Shown one piece after another: positions 7,178-14,345 of a DNA stretch of 44,106 nt. The position numbers were made by a program, and so were the translations under genes. Source of the DNA: DATBHZ01 sp036557185 (lineage in GTDB: Bacteria; Actinomycetota; Acidimicrobiia; IMCC26256; JAENVU01); the NCBI GenBank assembly GCA_036557185.1, contig DATBHZ010000144.1, positions 1 to 44,106 of the forward strand, read 5' to 3'. The notes below the pieces were generated by a model that was given only the letters and a program-made list of their open reading frames with translations, made no database searches and was not told the origin of the DNA. Every line of letters begins with the position of its first letter. Within the stretch, counting starts at the first letter, position 1.

Positions 7178-8419
7178 ATGCGGGCATTGCTCCACCGCCG
7201 CGGGTTCCGCACCTTGCTGGTGGGTCAGGGCGTCTCGGCGCTCGGCGACTGGATGGGCACGGTTGCGCTCATGGCCCTCGTGCTCCAGCTCACGAACTCG
7301 TCGACCGCGGTCGCCGGAGTGCTGGTGCTCCGGCTGGCACCCGCGGCCGCAGCGGGACCGCTCGCCGCGCGGCTCGCGAACAGATGGGACCGGCGCAAGA
7401 CCATGCTCACGATGGATCTCGCGCGCGTCGCGATCATCGCGCTCGTGCCACTGATCGCCGCGCTGTGGTGGGTCTACCTCTGGGCGTTCCTGCTCGAGGC
7501 GGCCGGCATCGTCTTCCTGCCCGCACGTGACGCATCGATCCCCGACCTCGTCGAGCCGGACCAGCTCGAGATGTCGAACGCGTTGGTCCTCGGATCCTCC
7601 TACGGGAGCATCCCCCTCGGTGCCGGGCTGTTCGCGTTGGTCGCCTGGCTCTGCGGTGGGCTCGGCGGGCGCCTCGAGCTCGCGCCGGTGTTCTGGATCG
7701 ACGCTGCGTCGTTCGTCTTCTCCTTCATGATGATCCGACGGATACGGCTTGGTCCCGAGAGACATCACACTGCGCACGAGCACCACGTCGGGTTCGCCGA
7801 AGCTTTCCGCATCCCGCTCGTCCGCTCGGTGATCGTCCCCACGGTGAGCGCCGCAGTGGGGATCGGCGTCCTGTTCTCGCTCGGCATCACGTTCGTCCGC
7901 GACACGCTCGGAGCGTCGAACGCACAGTTCGCCGTGCTCATCGGGCTGTTCGGAATCGGTGCCGCGATCGGGCTCGTGGCCCTCCAGCGCTTGGACGTGC
8001 CGGACGCCGTCGCCGTCTATGTCGCCGTCGGGATGCAGGGAGCGACCGTCGCGATCATGAGCCTGGCGCCGACGGTCGAGCTCGCCGATCTCGGCGCGAT
8101 CTTGTTCGGCGCGTCGACGGCTGCCGCGCTCGCGGCGGGCATGAGCCTCGTGCAACGCGGCCTGTCCGGTGAGGACCGCGTTCTCGCCTTCACCGCGTTC
8201 CACGTCCTGATACGCATCGGGCTGAGCTTGGCGGCGGTCGGCGCCGGGATCGCCGCCGACCTGTTGGGCGGCGTCGACTGGCCGTTGGTCGGCTCGCTCG
8301 ACGCGACTCGGGTGGTCCTGCTGTGCTCGGGGCTCGTCGTGCTCGGGTGCTCCGTCGCGTTCGCCCGGCTCCGCAACACGGGGACCATCCGGCACGCCAT
8401 GGAGCAATCCCACACCTGA
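7178..8419 (+). CDS. MFS transporter (MFS_3/DHA3-like)
   Basis: A 413-residue major facilitator with about twelve hydrophobic segments. The N-terminus F-R-T-L-L-V-G-Q-G-V-S-A-L-G-D-W is typical of the MFS_3/DHA3 group, which includes siderophore and macrolide exporters and the lysophospholipid transporter LplT. The loop after segment two carries A-N-R-W-D-R-R-K-T-M at about 67-76, the A-type MFS motif. The second half has a long hydrophilic linker, R-H-H-T-A-H-E-H-H-V-G, at about 198-208. It begins two bases after the PlsY-like gene, so an acyl-lipid or lysolipid cargo is a reasonable but untested guess. Drug or metabolite efflux is the alternative. Confidence 0.88.
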   Translation: MRALLHRRGFRTLLVGQGVSALGDWMGTVALMALVLQLTNSSTAVAGVLVLRLAPAAAAGPLAARLANRWDRRKTMLTMDLARVAIIALVPLIAALWWVYLWAFLLEAAGIVFLPARDASIPDLVEPDQLEMSNALVLGSSYGSIPLGAGLFALVAWLCGGLGGRLELAPVFWIDAASFVFSFMMIRRIRLGPERHHTAHEHHVGFAEAFRIPLVRSVIVPTVSAAVGIGVLFSLGITFVRDTLGASNAQFAVLIGLFGIGAAIGLVALQRLDVPDAVAVYVAVGMQGATVAIMSLAPTVELADLGAILFGASTAAALAAGMSLVQRGLSGEDRVLAFTAFHVLIRIGLSLAAVGAGIAADLLGGVDWPLVGSLDATRVVLLCSGLVVLGCSVAFARLRNTGTIRHAMEQSHT

Positions 8420-8429
8420 CGCCGGTCAG
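8416..8429. terminator. Possible weak bidirectional terminator
   Basis: CTGAC/GTCAG with a 4-base loop lies at the meeting point of the convergent MFS and SnoaL-like genes and includes the MFS stop codon. The stem is only five pairs and no T-run follows on either strand, so the call rests mainly on position. Confidence 0.25.
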
Positions 8430-8941
8430 TCGCCTGTGTCCCCCAGCGCGGTGAGCCCGTCGGCCTGCTCGGCGCCGAGCACCGGCAGACCCGCAGGCTC
8501 CAGGCGGCCGAGCTGGACCAGCACCGTGGCCTGGTCCCACCAGATGTGCTCGTACGCGATCTTGCCGCCAGCGAACCCCACCACTGCCATCTGCGCGACG
8601 CGCAGCTCCTTGCCGGTCGGGGCGATCCCGTCGAGGATCCACGGCATCACGCGGTCGTGGGTGAAGGTGAGCACGACCTCTTCGGTCAGTCGCGTGGTGC
8701 CAACCGCGAGACCGAGCGATTCGATGCGGGCATCGTCGGGCATGCAGCCGACGAACTCGTCCTCGTAGAACCGCCGCACCTGCTCGCGGCCCCGTCCACC
8801 CCGACCGGTGGGGACGTTGAGCAGGTGCGGATCGTCGGTCATCGTCGCGAGCGTTCGCTCGACGTCGCGCAGCTCGAACTCTGCGGTGCAGTGCTGTGCC
8901 CAGACGGCTCGCAGCTCGTCAGCTGGCGCGGCCACGATCAA
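8426..8941 (-). CDS. SnoaL/NTF2-like polyketide-cyclase-fold protein
   Basis: A 171-residue protein of the SnoaL-like NTF2 fold: an N-terminal helix pair, then L-R-D-V-E-R-T-L-A-T-M-T-D-D-P-H-L at about 23-39, R-R-F-Y-E-D-E-F at 55-62 and the late strands G-K-I-A-Y-E-H-I-W-W-D-Q. The family includes small cyclases and isomerases but many members have no known reaction. The first in-frame start is TTG at 8939-8941, overlapping the lipoprotein stop as TTGA; a GTG two codons later (8935) is equally plausible. It is the last gene of a minus-strand unit with the lipoprotein and a small upstream ORF. The acidic C-terminal tail is unremarkable. No substrate can be named. Confidence 0.8.
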   Translation of the reverse strand: MIVAAPADELRAVWAQHCTAEFELRDVERTLATMTDDPHLLNVPTGRGGRGREQVRRFYEDEFVGCMPDDARIESLGLAVGTTRLTEEVVLTFTHDRVMPWILDGIAPTGKELRVAQMAVVGFAGGKIAYEHIWWDQATVLVQLGRLEPAGLPVLGAEQADGLTALGDTGD

Positions 8942-9402
8942 CGACCGTAGTCGCTGACCGAGATGGACGCACCCCGTCCGGTCGATGCGATCGCCACCGT
9001 CGCGCCCTCACTGCTGCGTTGCGCAACCAGGTTCACGCTGTACGGCGACGAGGCGTCGGAGCTGATGTGCCAACCACCACGATCGAGCGCCTGCTTGTAG
9101 AAGTCGCCGACTTTCGTCACCGAATCGGGGGAGCTGAGCTGGACGTGCCCCGGCGACCGGCTGATGACCGACGACGGCTGGTACTCCGGAATGGACGCCG
9201 ACTGCGTGCCGGCCTTCGGCGCCGACACTTGTGCCGGGGCCGCAGCCGTTGGGGCCGGTGCCGCGGTGCTCGCGCTGTCGCTCGCGGGCTTGGCGCTCCC
9301 GGCGTCGGACTTGCTCGCGCCTCCACCGCTCGAGCCGCACGCCGCGACTCCGATGGCGAGCGCGGCCACGGCCGCTCCGGTCCAGATTCTGCGCTTCAAC
9401 AT
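8938..9402 (-). CDS. Secreted lipoprotein of unknown function
   Basis: A 154-residue lipoprotein. A basic N-terminus (M-L-K-R-R) and a hydrophobic stretch lead to the lipobox V-A-A-C with the lipidated Cys at 22. A flexible linker rich in Ser, Ala, Pro and Thr covers about 23-70, followed by a compact domain of about 75 residues containing D-S-V-T-K-V-G-D-F-Y-K-Q-A-L and I-S-S-D-A-S. The domain layout, anchored Cys plus linker plus small domain, suggests a surface-held protein facing the cell wall space. I do not recognise the domain. Its start overlaps the end of the upstream small ORF by 7 bases and its stop overlaps the SnoaL-like gene start by 4. Confidence 0.8.
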   Translation of the reverse strand: MLKRRIWTGAAVAALAIGVAACGSSGGGASKSDAGSAKPASDSASTAAPAPTAAAPAQVSAPKAGTQSASIPEYQPSSVISRSPGHVQLSSPDSVTKVGDFYKQALDRGGWHISSDASSPYSVNLVAQRSSEGATVAIASTGRGASISVSDYGR

Positions 9403-9668
9403 GACGGTCCTCCTGTTCTCCGACGCTGCGTCGGGTCCTGTGTGGCCGGCTCGTCCTGCGCGCCTTGCACCGTGCTGAGCTCCTCGAGGATCCCGAGGAG
9501 CTCGAGCCAACCCGCGAAGCGGGTGGGTGGACGGGTGACGTCGGCGGCCTCGACCGTCCCCGACACAGACGGCACGGCGGCGCGATCGGCACCACCGACT
9601 GCCGGCTCGAAGCGAACGACGACCGTGCGACCGGTCCCACGGGCTCGTGCTGCGCTGTCCTGGCTCAC
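9396..9668 (-). CDS. Small uncharacterised protein upstream of lipoprotein
   Basis: A 90-residue ORF from GTG at 9666-9668 to TGA at 9396-9398. The end overlaps the lipoprotein ATG by 7 bases, a normal coupling geometry. The protein has a plausible order: charged N-terminus, strand-like T-V-V-V-R-F-E-P, a V-S-G-T-V-E-A-A-D-V segment, a hydrophobic amphipathic helix F-A-G-W-L-E-L-L-G-I-L-E-E-L at about 50-63, and a polar tail. There is no signal peptide or membrane segment. No family is recognised and the Shine-Dalgarno site is weak. Support comes from the coupling, the residue pattern and the palindrome 40 bases upstream; the gap it fills would otherwise be about 350 bases. Confidence 0.5.
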   Translation of the reverse strand: MSQDSAARARGTGRTVVVRFEPAVGGADRAAVPSVSGTVEAADVTRPPTRFAGWLELLGILEELSTVQGAQDEPATQDPTQRRRTGGPSC

Positions 9669-9707
9669 GCTGTCGACGGTACGAACGTAGGGGGGAGACC
9701 CGTCGAG

Positions 9708-9721
9708 TAGGGAAGTCCCTA
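9708..9721 (-). promoter_or_regulatory. 14-bp inverted repeat upstream of the small ORF/lipoprotein unit
   Basis: TAGGGA-AG-TCCCTA is a perfect 6+6 inverted repeat, 40 bases upstream of the GTG at 9668 on the minus strand. On that strand it reads GGGACTT in its left half, which resembles half of a DevR/DosR-type (NarL family) box, but the second half is too close for a canonical one. It is a good operator candidate for the three-gene unit. Confidence 0.4.
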
Positions 9722-9753
9722 TTCCCCGGGCTCCGCACCCGGCGCGGGATCGA

Positions 9754-10146
9754 TCAGCGTGCGGAGCGACGGAGCGCGCGCCGCAGACGGTCTGCGAGCA
9801 CCTGTGCGGCAGAGATCTCGACCTCGCGAGTCGCGGTCGCGAGCACGATGCCACGCGTGCGCGCCAGCGACCGCAGCTCTTCGTACGCCGAACGCGCAGG
9901 CTCTCGCCGCAGCTCGTTCGCGTAGCGGCGCCGGAACTCACCGAAGCGCGACTCGTCGTGCCCGTACCAGGTGCGCAGCTCGGTGCTCGGCGCGACGTCG
10001 CGCGCCCACCGATCCCACACCTCGCGCCCCTTGCGTACGCCCCGCGGCCAGAGACGGTCCACCAACACGCGCGGGCGCCTGCCTGCAGCCGGTGCGTCGT
10101 AGACGCGCACGATCTCCACGCGTTCCACGAGGTCATATCTTGGCAC
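9754..10146 (-). CDS. DUF488 family protein
   Basis: A DUF488 protein of about 124-130 residues. The diagnostic motifs are V-R-V-Y-D-A-P near the N-terminus, V-L-V-D-R-L-W-P-R-G-V-R-K about 15 residues later, W-Y-G-H-D and F-x-E-F-R-R-R-Y-x-x-E-L in the middle and A-Y-E-E-L-R followed by I-V-L-A-T-A-T-R-E near the end. The family usually ends with L-L-Y-A-A-K-D-x-x-x-N-x-A, here the divergent L-A-T-A-T-R-E-V-E-I-S-A-A. Its biochemical role is not established. GTG codons at 10146, 10128 and 10119 are all possible starts and none has a clear ribosome site. It diverges from the HPP gene over 37 bases. Confidence 0.82.
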   Translation of the reverse strand: MPRYDLVERVEIVRVYDAPAAGRRPRVLVDRLWPRGVRKGREVWDRWARDVAPSTELRTWYGHDESRFGEFRRRYANELRREPARSAYEELRSLARTRGIVLATATREVEISAAQVLADRLRRALRRSAR

Positions 10147-10183
10147 CGGCAACGTTCGATCATTCCCGGCGTGAGGACGTGAC

Positions 10184-10855
10184 ATGACCGACGATCGAGG
10201 GGCGATCCCGGAACGGCCCACACGGCCCGGCCCCGTGGGCGGCGACATGGCCGCAATCGTCCACGGCCTCGCGTCGCGGATGCGGCTGCCCGCCCTGCTG
10301 CGGCGACACGACCACGTGACGATCCTCGGCCTGTTCGCGATGGTCAACAGCTTCGTCTCGATCGGGCTCATGACGCTCGCGGCGGTCATCACCGGCGCGC
10401 CGTTCGTCTTCCCGTCCCTCGGTCCGACCGCCTTCCTGCTCTTCTACACACCCCTCGCGCCCACCGCCTGCCCGCGCAACACACTCGCGGGCCACGCCAT
10501 CGGTGCAGCGGCCGGGTACCTCGCGCTCGTCATGTTCGGGCTCCAGCACGCAGGGCCGGCCCTGTCCGCGGGCGTGACCCCGTCACGCGTCGGCGCCGCT
10601 GCGATCTCGCTCGGCCTGACGAGCGGCGTCATGGTGTGGGCGCGCGTTCCGCACCCACCCGCGGGAGCCACGACGCTGATCGTGTCGCTCGGCATCCTCC
10701 GCGAGCCCTGGCAGCTCGCGGTGTTGATGCTCGCGGTGTTCCTCCTGGTCGTCCAGGGCTTCGGGATCAACCGTCTCGCGGGCATTCCGTACCCGCTGTG
10801 GGGGCCGCTCGATCAGCCCGTGCCACCGGGCGCGGGCGCGCCTCAGATGCCGTAG
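10184..10855 (+). CDS. HPP family integral membrane protein
   Basis: A 223-residue membrane protein named for its H-P-P-A-G-A motif, seen here at about 157-162 in V-P-H-P-P-A-G-A-T-T-L-I. Also family-like is F-P-S-L-G-P-T-A-F-L-L-F at about 75-86, followed by C-P-R-N-T-L-A-G-H. There are five hydrophobic segments after a polar 45-residue N-terminus. Some HPP proteins have been linked to nitrite transport in plastids and cyanobacteria; that role is not assumed here. The ATG at 10184 follows a GAGG. The stop lies inside the convergent amidohydrolase gene (13-base tail overlap). Confidence 0.87.
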   Translation: MTDDRGAIPERPTRPGPVGGDMAAIVHGLASRMRLPALLRRHDHVTILGLFAMVNSFVSIGLMTLAAVITGAPFVFPSLGPTAFLLFYTPLAPTACPRNTLAGHAIGAAAGYLALVMFGLQHAGPALSAGVTPSRVGAAAISLGLTSGVMVWARVPHPPAGATTLIVSLGILREPWQLAVLMLAVFLLVVQGFGINRLAGIPYPLWGPLDQPVPPGAGAPQMP

Positions 10856-12018
10856 AGCTTCGCCGCGTTGCCGCCGAGGATCTTGGCCTGCGCCGTCTCG
10901 CTCAGCGGTGCCATGTTCCTCGCGGCCGTCTCGAGCGGATCGGGGAACAGGCACGTCGGGTGCGGGAAGTCGGTCTCGAAGAGGATGTTGTCCTCGCCGA
11001 CCGCGCTCACGACCGAGGCGACGTCGGTGCGCTCGAACCACATGGTCGCGTAGATGTTGCGCCGGAAGAACTCCCGCGGCGTGAGGGAGAGCCGGGACTT
11101 GAGGCCGGGCGCGTTCTCGTCCATCTCGTACTCGAGCGCCTCGAGGATGAACGGGACCCACCCCGCGCCGCTCTCGACCGACACGATCTTGAGGTCCGGG
11201 TACCGGTCGAGCATCCCCGAGCAGATGATGTTGACCACGACACGCGCGTTGCCGATGAACAGCAGCGTTCCGCCGATCGCCAGCTTCGTGTCGTCGTCGT
11301 GCGAGGGCCACGGGTAGGTACCGAAGTAGTTCATCGTGGTGAGGCTCGCTCCGATGTGGAAGTGCACCGGAAGCCCGAGCGAGCTGCACGCCTCCCACAC
11401 CGGATCCCACTCCGGGCTCGCAAGGTCGGGCGCGCCGAGGTCCTGCGGGTCGGACGTGAGGTTCACGCCGCGCAGACCGAGGTCCTTCGCGCGTTGCGCC
11501 TCGCGGACGCACGCGTCGATGTCCCACGCCGGCAGGAGCGCCATCGGGAGCAGCCGGTTCCCGGACTCCGCCTGGATGTCGGCGCTCGCGTCATTGAAGA
11601 TCTCGAGGCACACGGTCCGCAGCGCGACGTCCTTCACGACGTCCGCGAGGCCCTGACCACCGAGCCCGACAACGCCGGGGAACACGACCTGGGCGAACAC
11701 CCCGAGCTCGTCCATGAGCTGGACGCGAGCGGTCGGGTCGTACGACGCGACGTGTGCCTTCTCGATCTCCCACTCGTACAGGCCTTCGAACGACCGGCCC
11801 TTGTGACCCTCGACGTCGACTACACCGCCCGCGCCGGCGCGTCCGAGGATCTCACCGTCGACACACCAGCACGCCATGCCGTCGAGACGCGCGACCTGCG
11901 GCACACGATCCTTCCAACGCGCGGGTGCCCTGCTCGTCCAGAGATCGTGCTGCTCGGTCATGTGAGTGTCGGCGTCGATGACCTTCACGCCGTCGAGTTT
12001 CAGCGCCGTCTGTGCCAT
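10843..12018 (-). CDS. Amidohydrolase family 2 metal-dependent hydrolase
   Basis: A 391-residue TIM-barrel hydrolase of the amidohydrolase-2 type. The metal-site motif V-I-D-A-D-T-H is at 13-19, the second site H-F-H-I-G at 219-223, and the late acidic residue in F-E-T-D-F-P-H-P. This large family includes decarboxylases and ring-opening or C-C hydrolases, and actinobacterial members of this length are common in hydrophobic-compound catabolism. The ATG at 12018 has A-G-A-G-G-A 9 bases upstream, and the much longer open frame upstream is a shadow of the divergent hydrolase. A TIM-barrel hydrolase, a second hydrolase and an epimerase share this neighbourhood, but I see no pathway logic linking them. 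Confidence 0.88.
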   Translation of the reverse strand: MAQTALKLDGVKVIDADTHMTEQHDLWTSRAPARWKDRVPQVARLDGMACWCVDGEILGRAGAGGVVDVEGHKGRSFEGLYEWEIEKAHVASYDPTARVQLMDELGVFAQVVFPGVVGLGGQGLADVVKDVALRTVCLEIFNDASADIQAESGNRLLPMALLPAWDIDACVREAQRAKDLGLRGVNLTSDPQDLGAPDLASPEWDPVWEACSSLGLPVHFHIGASLTTMNYFGTYPWPSHDDDTKLAIGGTLLFIGNARVVVNIICSGMLDRYPDLKIVSVESGAGWVPFILEALEYEMDENAPGLKSRLSLTPREFFRRNIYATMWFERTDVASVVSAVGEDNILFETDFPHPTCLFPDPLETAARNMAPLSETAQAKILGGNAAKLYGI

Positions 12019-12042
12019 CGCTGCAGTCCTCTCACGCTCGTC

Positions 12043-12065
12043 GTGTGCGCACACTTTCGCGCGAA
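12043..12065. promoter_or_regulatory. Tandem palindromes in divergent promoter region
   Basis: The 93-base gap between the divergent amidohydrolase and hydrolase genes holds GTGTGCGCACAC (12043-12054, perfect 12-bp palindrome) and, two bases on, TTCGCGCGAA (12056-12065, perfect 10-bp palindrome). Two exact palindromes at adjacent positions suggest operator sites for a dimeric regulator, though alternating GC repeats inflate chance palindromes. No adjacent regulator gene. Confidence 0.35.
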
Positions 12066-12111
12066 CCCGTCGAGCCGCGCTCCCGGCAGGCCACCGGTAC
12101 AGTGAGGCCCC

Positions 12112-12969
12112 GTGCCCACGCTCGAAGTCGACGGGACACTGCTCGCGTACGAAGTCATCGGTGACGACGGGCCTCCCTGGGTGATCACTCCCGGAGGCCG
12201 CTTCAGCAAGGACGTGCCGGGGATACGCGAGCTCGCGGAGGCGCTCGCCGGTCAGCGGCAACGGGTCCTGATCTGGGATCGGCCGAACTGCGGCGCGTCC
12301 GACGTGTGCTTCGAAGGCGCGTCCGAGTCGGCGATGCAGGCCGACAAGCTCGCGGGCTTGCTGCGCGCGCTCGACATGGCACCCGCCGTGGTGATGGGCG
12401 GCTCCGGCGGCTCGCGCGTCTCGCTCCTCACCGCCGTCCGCCATCCTGACGTGACCCACAAGCTGGCGATGGTGTGGATCTCCGGCGGTACGTACGGGCT
12501 CCTCCTGCTCGCCGTGCACTACTGCGGCGAGTCGATCCGTGCCGCATGGCAGGACGGCATGGAGGCCGTCGTCGAGCTGCCCGAATGGGCCGAGGTCATC
12601 GAGCGCAACCCGCGCAATCGTGATCACTTCCTCCGGCTCGACCCGCGCGAGTTCATCGAGACGCTCGAGCGATGGATGCTCGTCTACTGCCCTGCGCCCG
12701 GTTCCACCGTTCCCGGCTTGCGCGACGACGAGCTCGCGAAGCTCGACGTGCCGACACTCGTGTTCCGCAGCGGCGCGAGCGACCCACACCACACGCGTGC
12801 GACGTCCGAGACCTTGCACGAGCTGATACCGGGGTCGATGCTGACGGAGCCACCTTGGCCGGACGACGAGTGGAACCGGCGCGGTGAAGCTGCGCGCGAG
12901 GGAACCGGCCACCTCTTCGAGCACTGGCCGTTGCTCGCACCACAGCTCATCGACTTCGCAAGAGCGTGA
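12112..12969 (+). CDS. Alpha/beta hydrolase
   Basis: A 285-residue alpha/beta-hydrolase starting from GTG at 12112. I-W-D-R-P-N-C-G-A-S-D at 54-64 is the strand-4 turn; the nucleophile elbow G-G-S-G-G puts Ser at 98; Asp224 (in S-G-A-S-D-P-H-H) and His267 (in T-G-H-L-F-E-H) complete the triad. The P-x-x-V-x-x-P-G-G-R pattern at 22-30 replaces the usual H-G oxyanion motif with G-G-R. The cap region (about 125-200) is helical and large, as in haloalkane-dehalogenase-like and lyase-like members, so esterase, C-C hydrolase or haloperoxidase-like activity are all possible. Its TGA overlaps the next ATG. Confidence 0.86.
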   Translation: MPTLEVDGTLLAYEVIGDDGPPWVITPGGRFSKDVPGIRELAEALAGQRQRVLIWDRPNCGASDVCFEGASESAMQADKLAGLLRALDMAPAVVMGGSGGSRVSLLTAVRHPDVTHKLAMVWISGGTYGLLLLAVHYCGESIRAAWQDGMEAVVELPEWAEVIERNPRNRDHFLRLDPREFIETLERWMLVYCPAPGSTVPGLRDDELAKLDVPTLVFRSGASDPHHTRATSETLHELIPGSMLTEPPWPDDEWNRRGEAAREGTGHLFEHWPLLAPQLIDFARA

Positions 12970-13877
12970 TGGCGATCGCGGAGGAGACCAAGTTCCGCGA
13001 CGAGGCCGCGCTCAGGCTCACCGCCGGCCGGGTCAGCGCCACCTTCGTACCCGGGCTCGGGATGACGGGCGTGTCCCTCAGGAACGGCAGTGCGGAGCAC
13101 CTGGCGCTGCCCGGCGGTCTCGATGCGTTGCGCAAGGGCCACACGACCGGGCTCCCGTTGCTCGCGCCCTGGGCGAACCGTCTCTCCGCGCGCGTCTACC
13201 GCGTGGGCCGCGTCCGGGTCGACATGCACGGGCTCCGCCTCGGCGTCGACGAGCACCATCTGCCGATCCACGGGTTGCTCGTCGGCCGGAAGGGCTGGCG
13301 CGTCGACCGGCTCACGACCCATCGCGGCACCCCGCGCGCGCACGCATCCATCGAGGTGCACGCGAAGGCGTTCCCGTTCCCGCACCGGATCGACGTCGTC
13401 GCTTCCGTACACGAGAACGGGTTGACGATCGACACGACGCTCACACCGACCGGCAGGCGCTCGGTGCCCGTCACGTTCGGCTGGCACCCCTACCTCCAGC
13501 TCCCCGGCATCGCGCGCTCGCGGTGGCGGCTCCGCCTTCCGAGCAGACGGCACCTCTTCCTCGACGGGCGAGGGATCCCCGACGGCGCCGAAGCGCGCGA
13601 GGCGGCGGAGCAGGCTGCCGTCGCACGCCGGACGTTCGACGACCTCTACGCGTTGGGCCGCGATCGTCGGCTCTCCTTCAGCGCGCCCGGCGGCCGTGGT
13701 GTGGAGCTCCGCTGCGGGTCGGGCTATCCGTACGCGCAGGTCTGGGTACCGCCGGGCAAGGGCTTCGCGGCGCTCGAGCCGATGGCCGCTCCGACCAACG
13801 CGTTGGTGGACGGGGAGGCACCGCTGGTGCCGCCCGGCGAGTCGTTCACCGCGACCTTCACGCTCGCCGTCTCGTAG
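12969..13877 (+). CDS. Aldose 1-epimerase family protein
   Basis: A 302-residue beta-sandwich protein of the aldose 1-epimerase (mutarotase) superfamily, which interconverts alpha and beta anomers of sugars. The opening G-L-G-M-T-G-V-S-L is followed by P-W-A-N-R-L at 67-72, the catalytic-type I-H-G at 100-102, G-W-H-P-Y-L at 171-176 and a late F-A-A-L-E-P-M carrying the presumed catalytic Glu near 270. These are the expected positions. The ATG at 12969 overlaps the hydrolase stop (TGATG); a GTG one codon earlier is also in frame. Coupled to the hydrolase, so both may act on one sugar-containing substrate, which is inference. Confidence 0.88.
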   Translation: MAIAEETKFRDEAALRLTAGRVSATFVPGLGMTGVSLRNGSAEHLALPGGLDALRKGHTTGLPLLAPWANRLSARVYRVGRVRVDMHGLRLGVDEHHLPIHGLLVGRKGWRVDRLTTHRGTPRAHASIEVHAKAFPFPHRIDVVASVHENGLTIDTTLTPTGRRSVPVTFGWHPYLQLPGIARSRWRLRLPSRRHLFLDGRGIPDGAEAREAAEQAAVARRTFDDLYALGRDRRLSFSAPGGRGVELRCGSGYPYAQVWVPPGKGFAALEPMAAPTNALVDGEAPLVPPGESFTATFTLAVS

Positions 13878-13918
13878 CCCGCTCCCCGACGCGCTTGCAC
13901 GCGTACCGTGAATCTGCT

Positions 13919-13944
13919 CAAATAACTAGATGACTAGGTATTTG
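13919..13944. promoter_or_regulatory. 26-bp operator candidate for the GntR regulator
   Basis: A 26-bp near-palindrome of the form CAAATA-N-CTAG-N4-CTAG-N-TATTTG ends nine bases before the GTG of the YtrA-type GntR gene. All 20 defined positions pair; only the spacers differ. It is strikingly A+T-rich for this sequence. Position and symmetry fit an autoregulatory operator, with the regulator controlling itself and the ABC exporter behind it. Confidence 0.6.
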
Positions 13945-13952
13945 GATCTTTG

Positions 13953-14345
13953 GTGATCTCGCTCCGCCTCAACACGAAGTCCGGCGTGCCGCCATATCTC
14001 CAGATCGCACGACAGATCCGGCAGGCGTTGTCGGCAGGGCTGCTCGAACCCGGCGACCAGCTGCCGACGGTGAAGGAGGTCGTCACGCAGATTGCGGTCA
14101 ATCCGAACACGGTGCTGAAGAGCTACCGCGAGCTCGAGCACGAAGGTTTGGTGGAAGGTCGGCCGGGCGCAGGGACTTTCGTGCTTCGCCGCCCTCCCGG
14201 TCCTCCACCGGGAGCACACGTGTTGTACCGGCGACGGCTCGCGAAGTGGGTCGAACGTGCACGGGATGCCGGTTTCGACGACACGGCGATGGAGGCGCTC
14301 CTCCGCGAGCTCCTCGACGACGACGCGCGAGAGGAGAGCGCATGA
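13953..14345 (+). CDS. YtrA-type GntR transcriptional regulator
   Basis: A 130-residue GntR-family regulator. The winged helix covers about residues 1-78: V-P-P-Y-L-Q-I-A-R-Q-I-R at 12-23, L-x-P-G-D-Q-L-P-T-V-K-E at 31-42, the recognition helix V-N-P-N-T-V-L-K-S-Y-R-E-L at 49-61 and the wing ending in G-x-G-T-F-V. The C-terminal part is a short helical pair with no ligand domain, which is the YtrA subgroup. Such regulators normally repress ABC transporters encoded directly behind them. GTG at 13953 is chosen; a TTG one codon earlier is in frame. ATGA overlap with the ABC ATPase gene. The 26-bp palindrome at 13919-13944 is its likely binding site. Confidence 0.92.
   Translation: MISLRLNTKSGVPPYLQIARQIRQALSAGLLEPGDQLPTVKEVVTQIAVNPNTVLKSYRELEHEGLVEGRPGAGTFVLRRPPGPPPGAHVLYRRRLAKWVERARDAGFDDTAMEALLRELLDDDAREESA

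Noticed and set aside
6653..8413. Minus-strand 586-residue open frame opposite the PlsY-like and MFS genes
   Set aside because: Low-complexity charged sequence without a fold or motif; the plus-strand membrane proteins account for the region.
9708..9721. A canonical DevR/DosR box
   Set aside because: Only one GGGACTT half is present and the arms are too close together for the known 20-bp site; kept only as an undefined operator candidate.
10843..12924. 693-residue extension of the amidohydrolase
   Set aside because: The extra N-terminal 302 codons are antisense to the divergent hydrolase; the conserved protein starts at 12018 with a good ribosome site.
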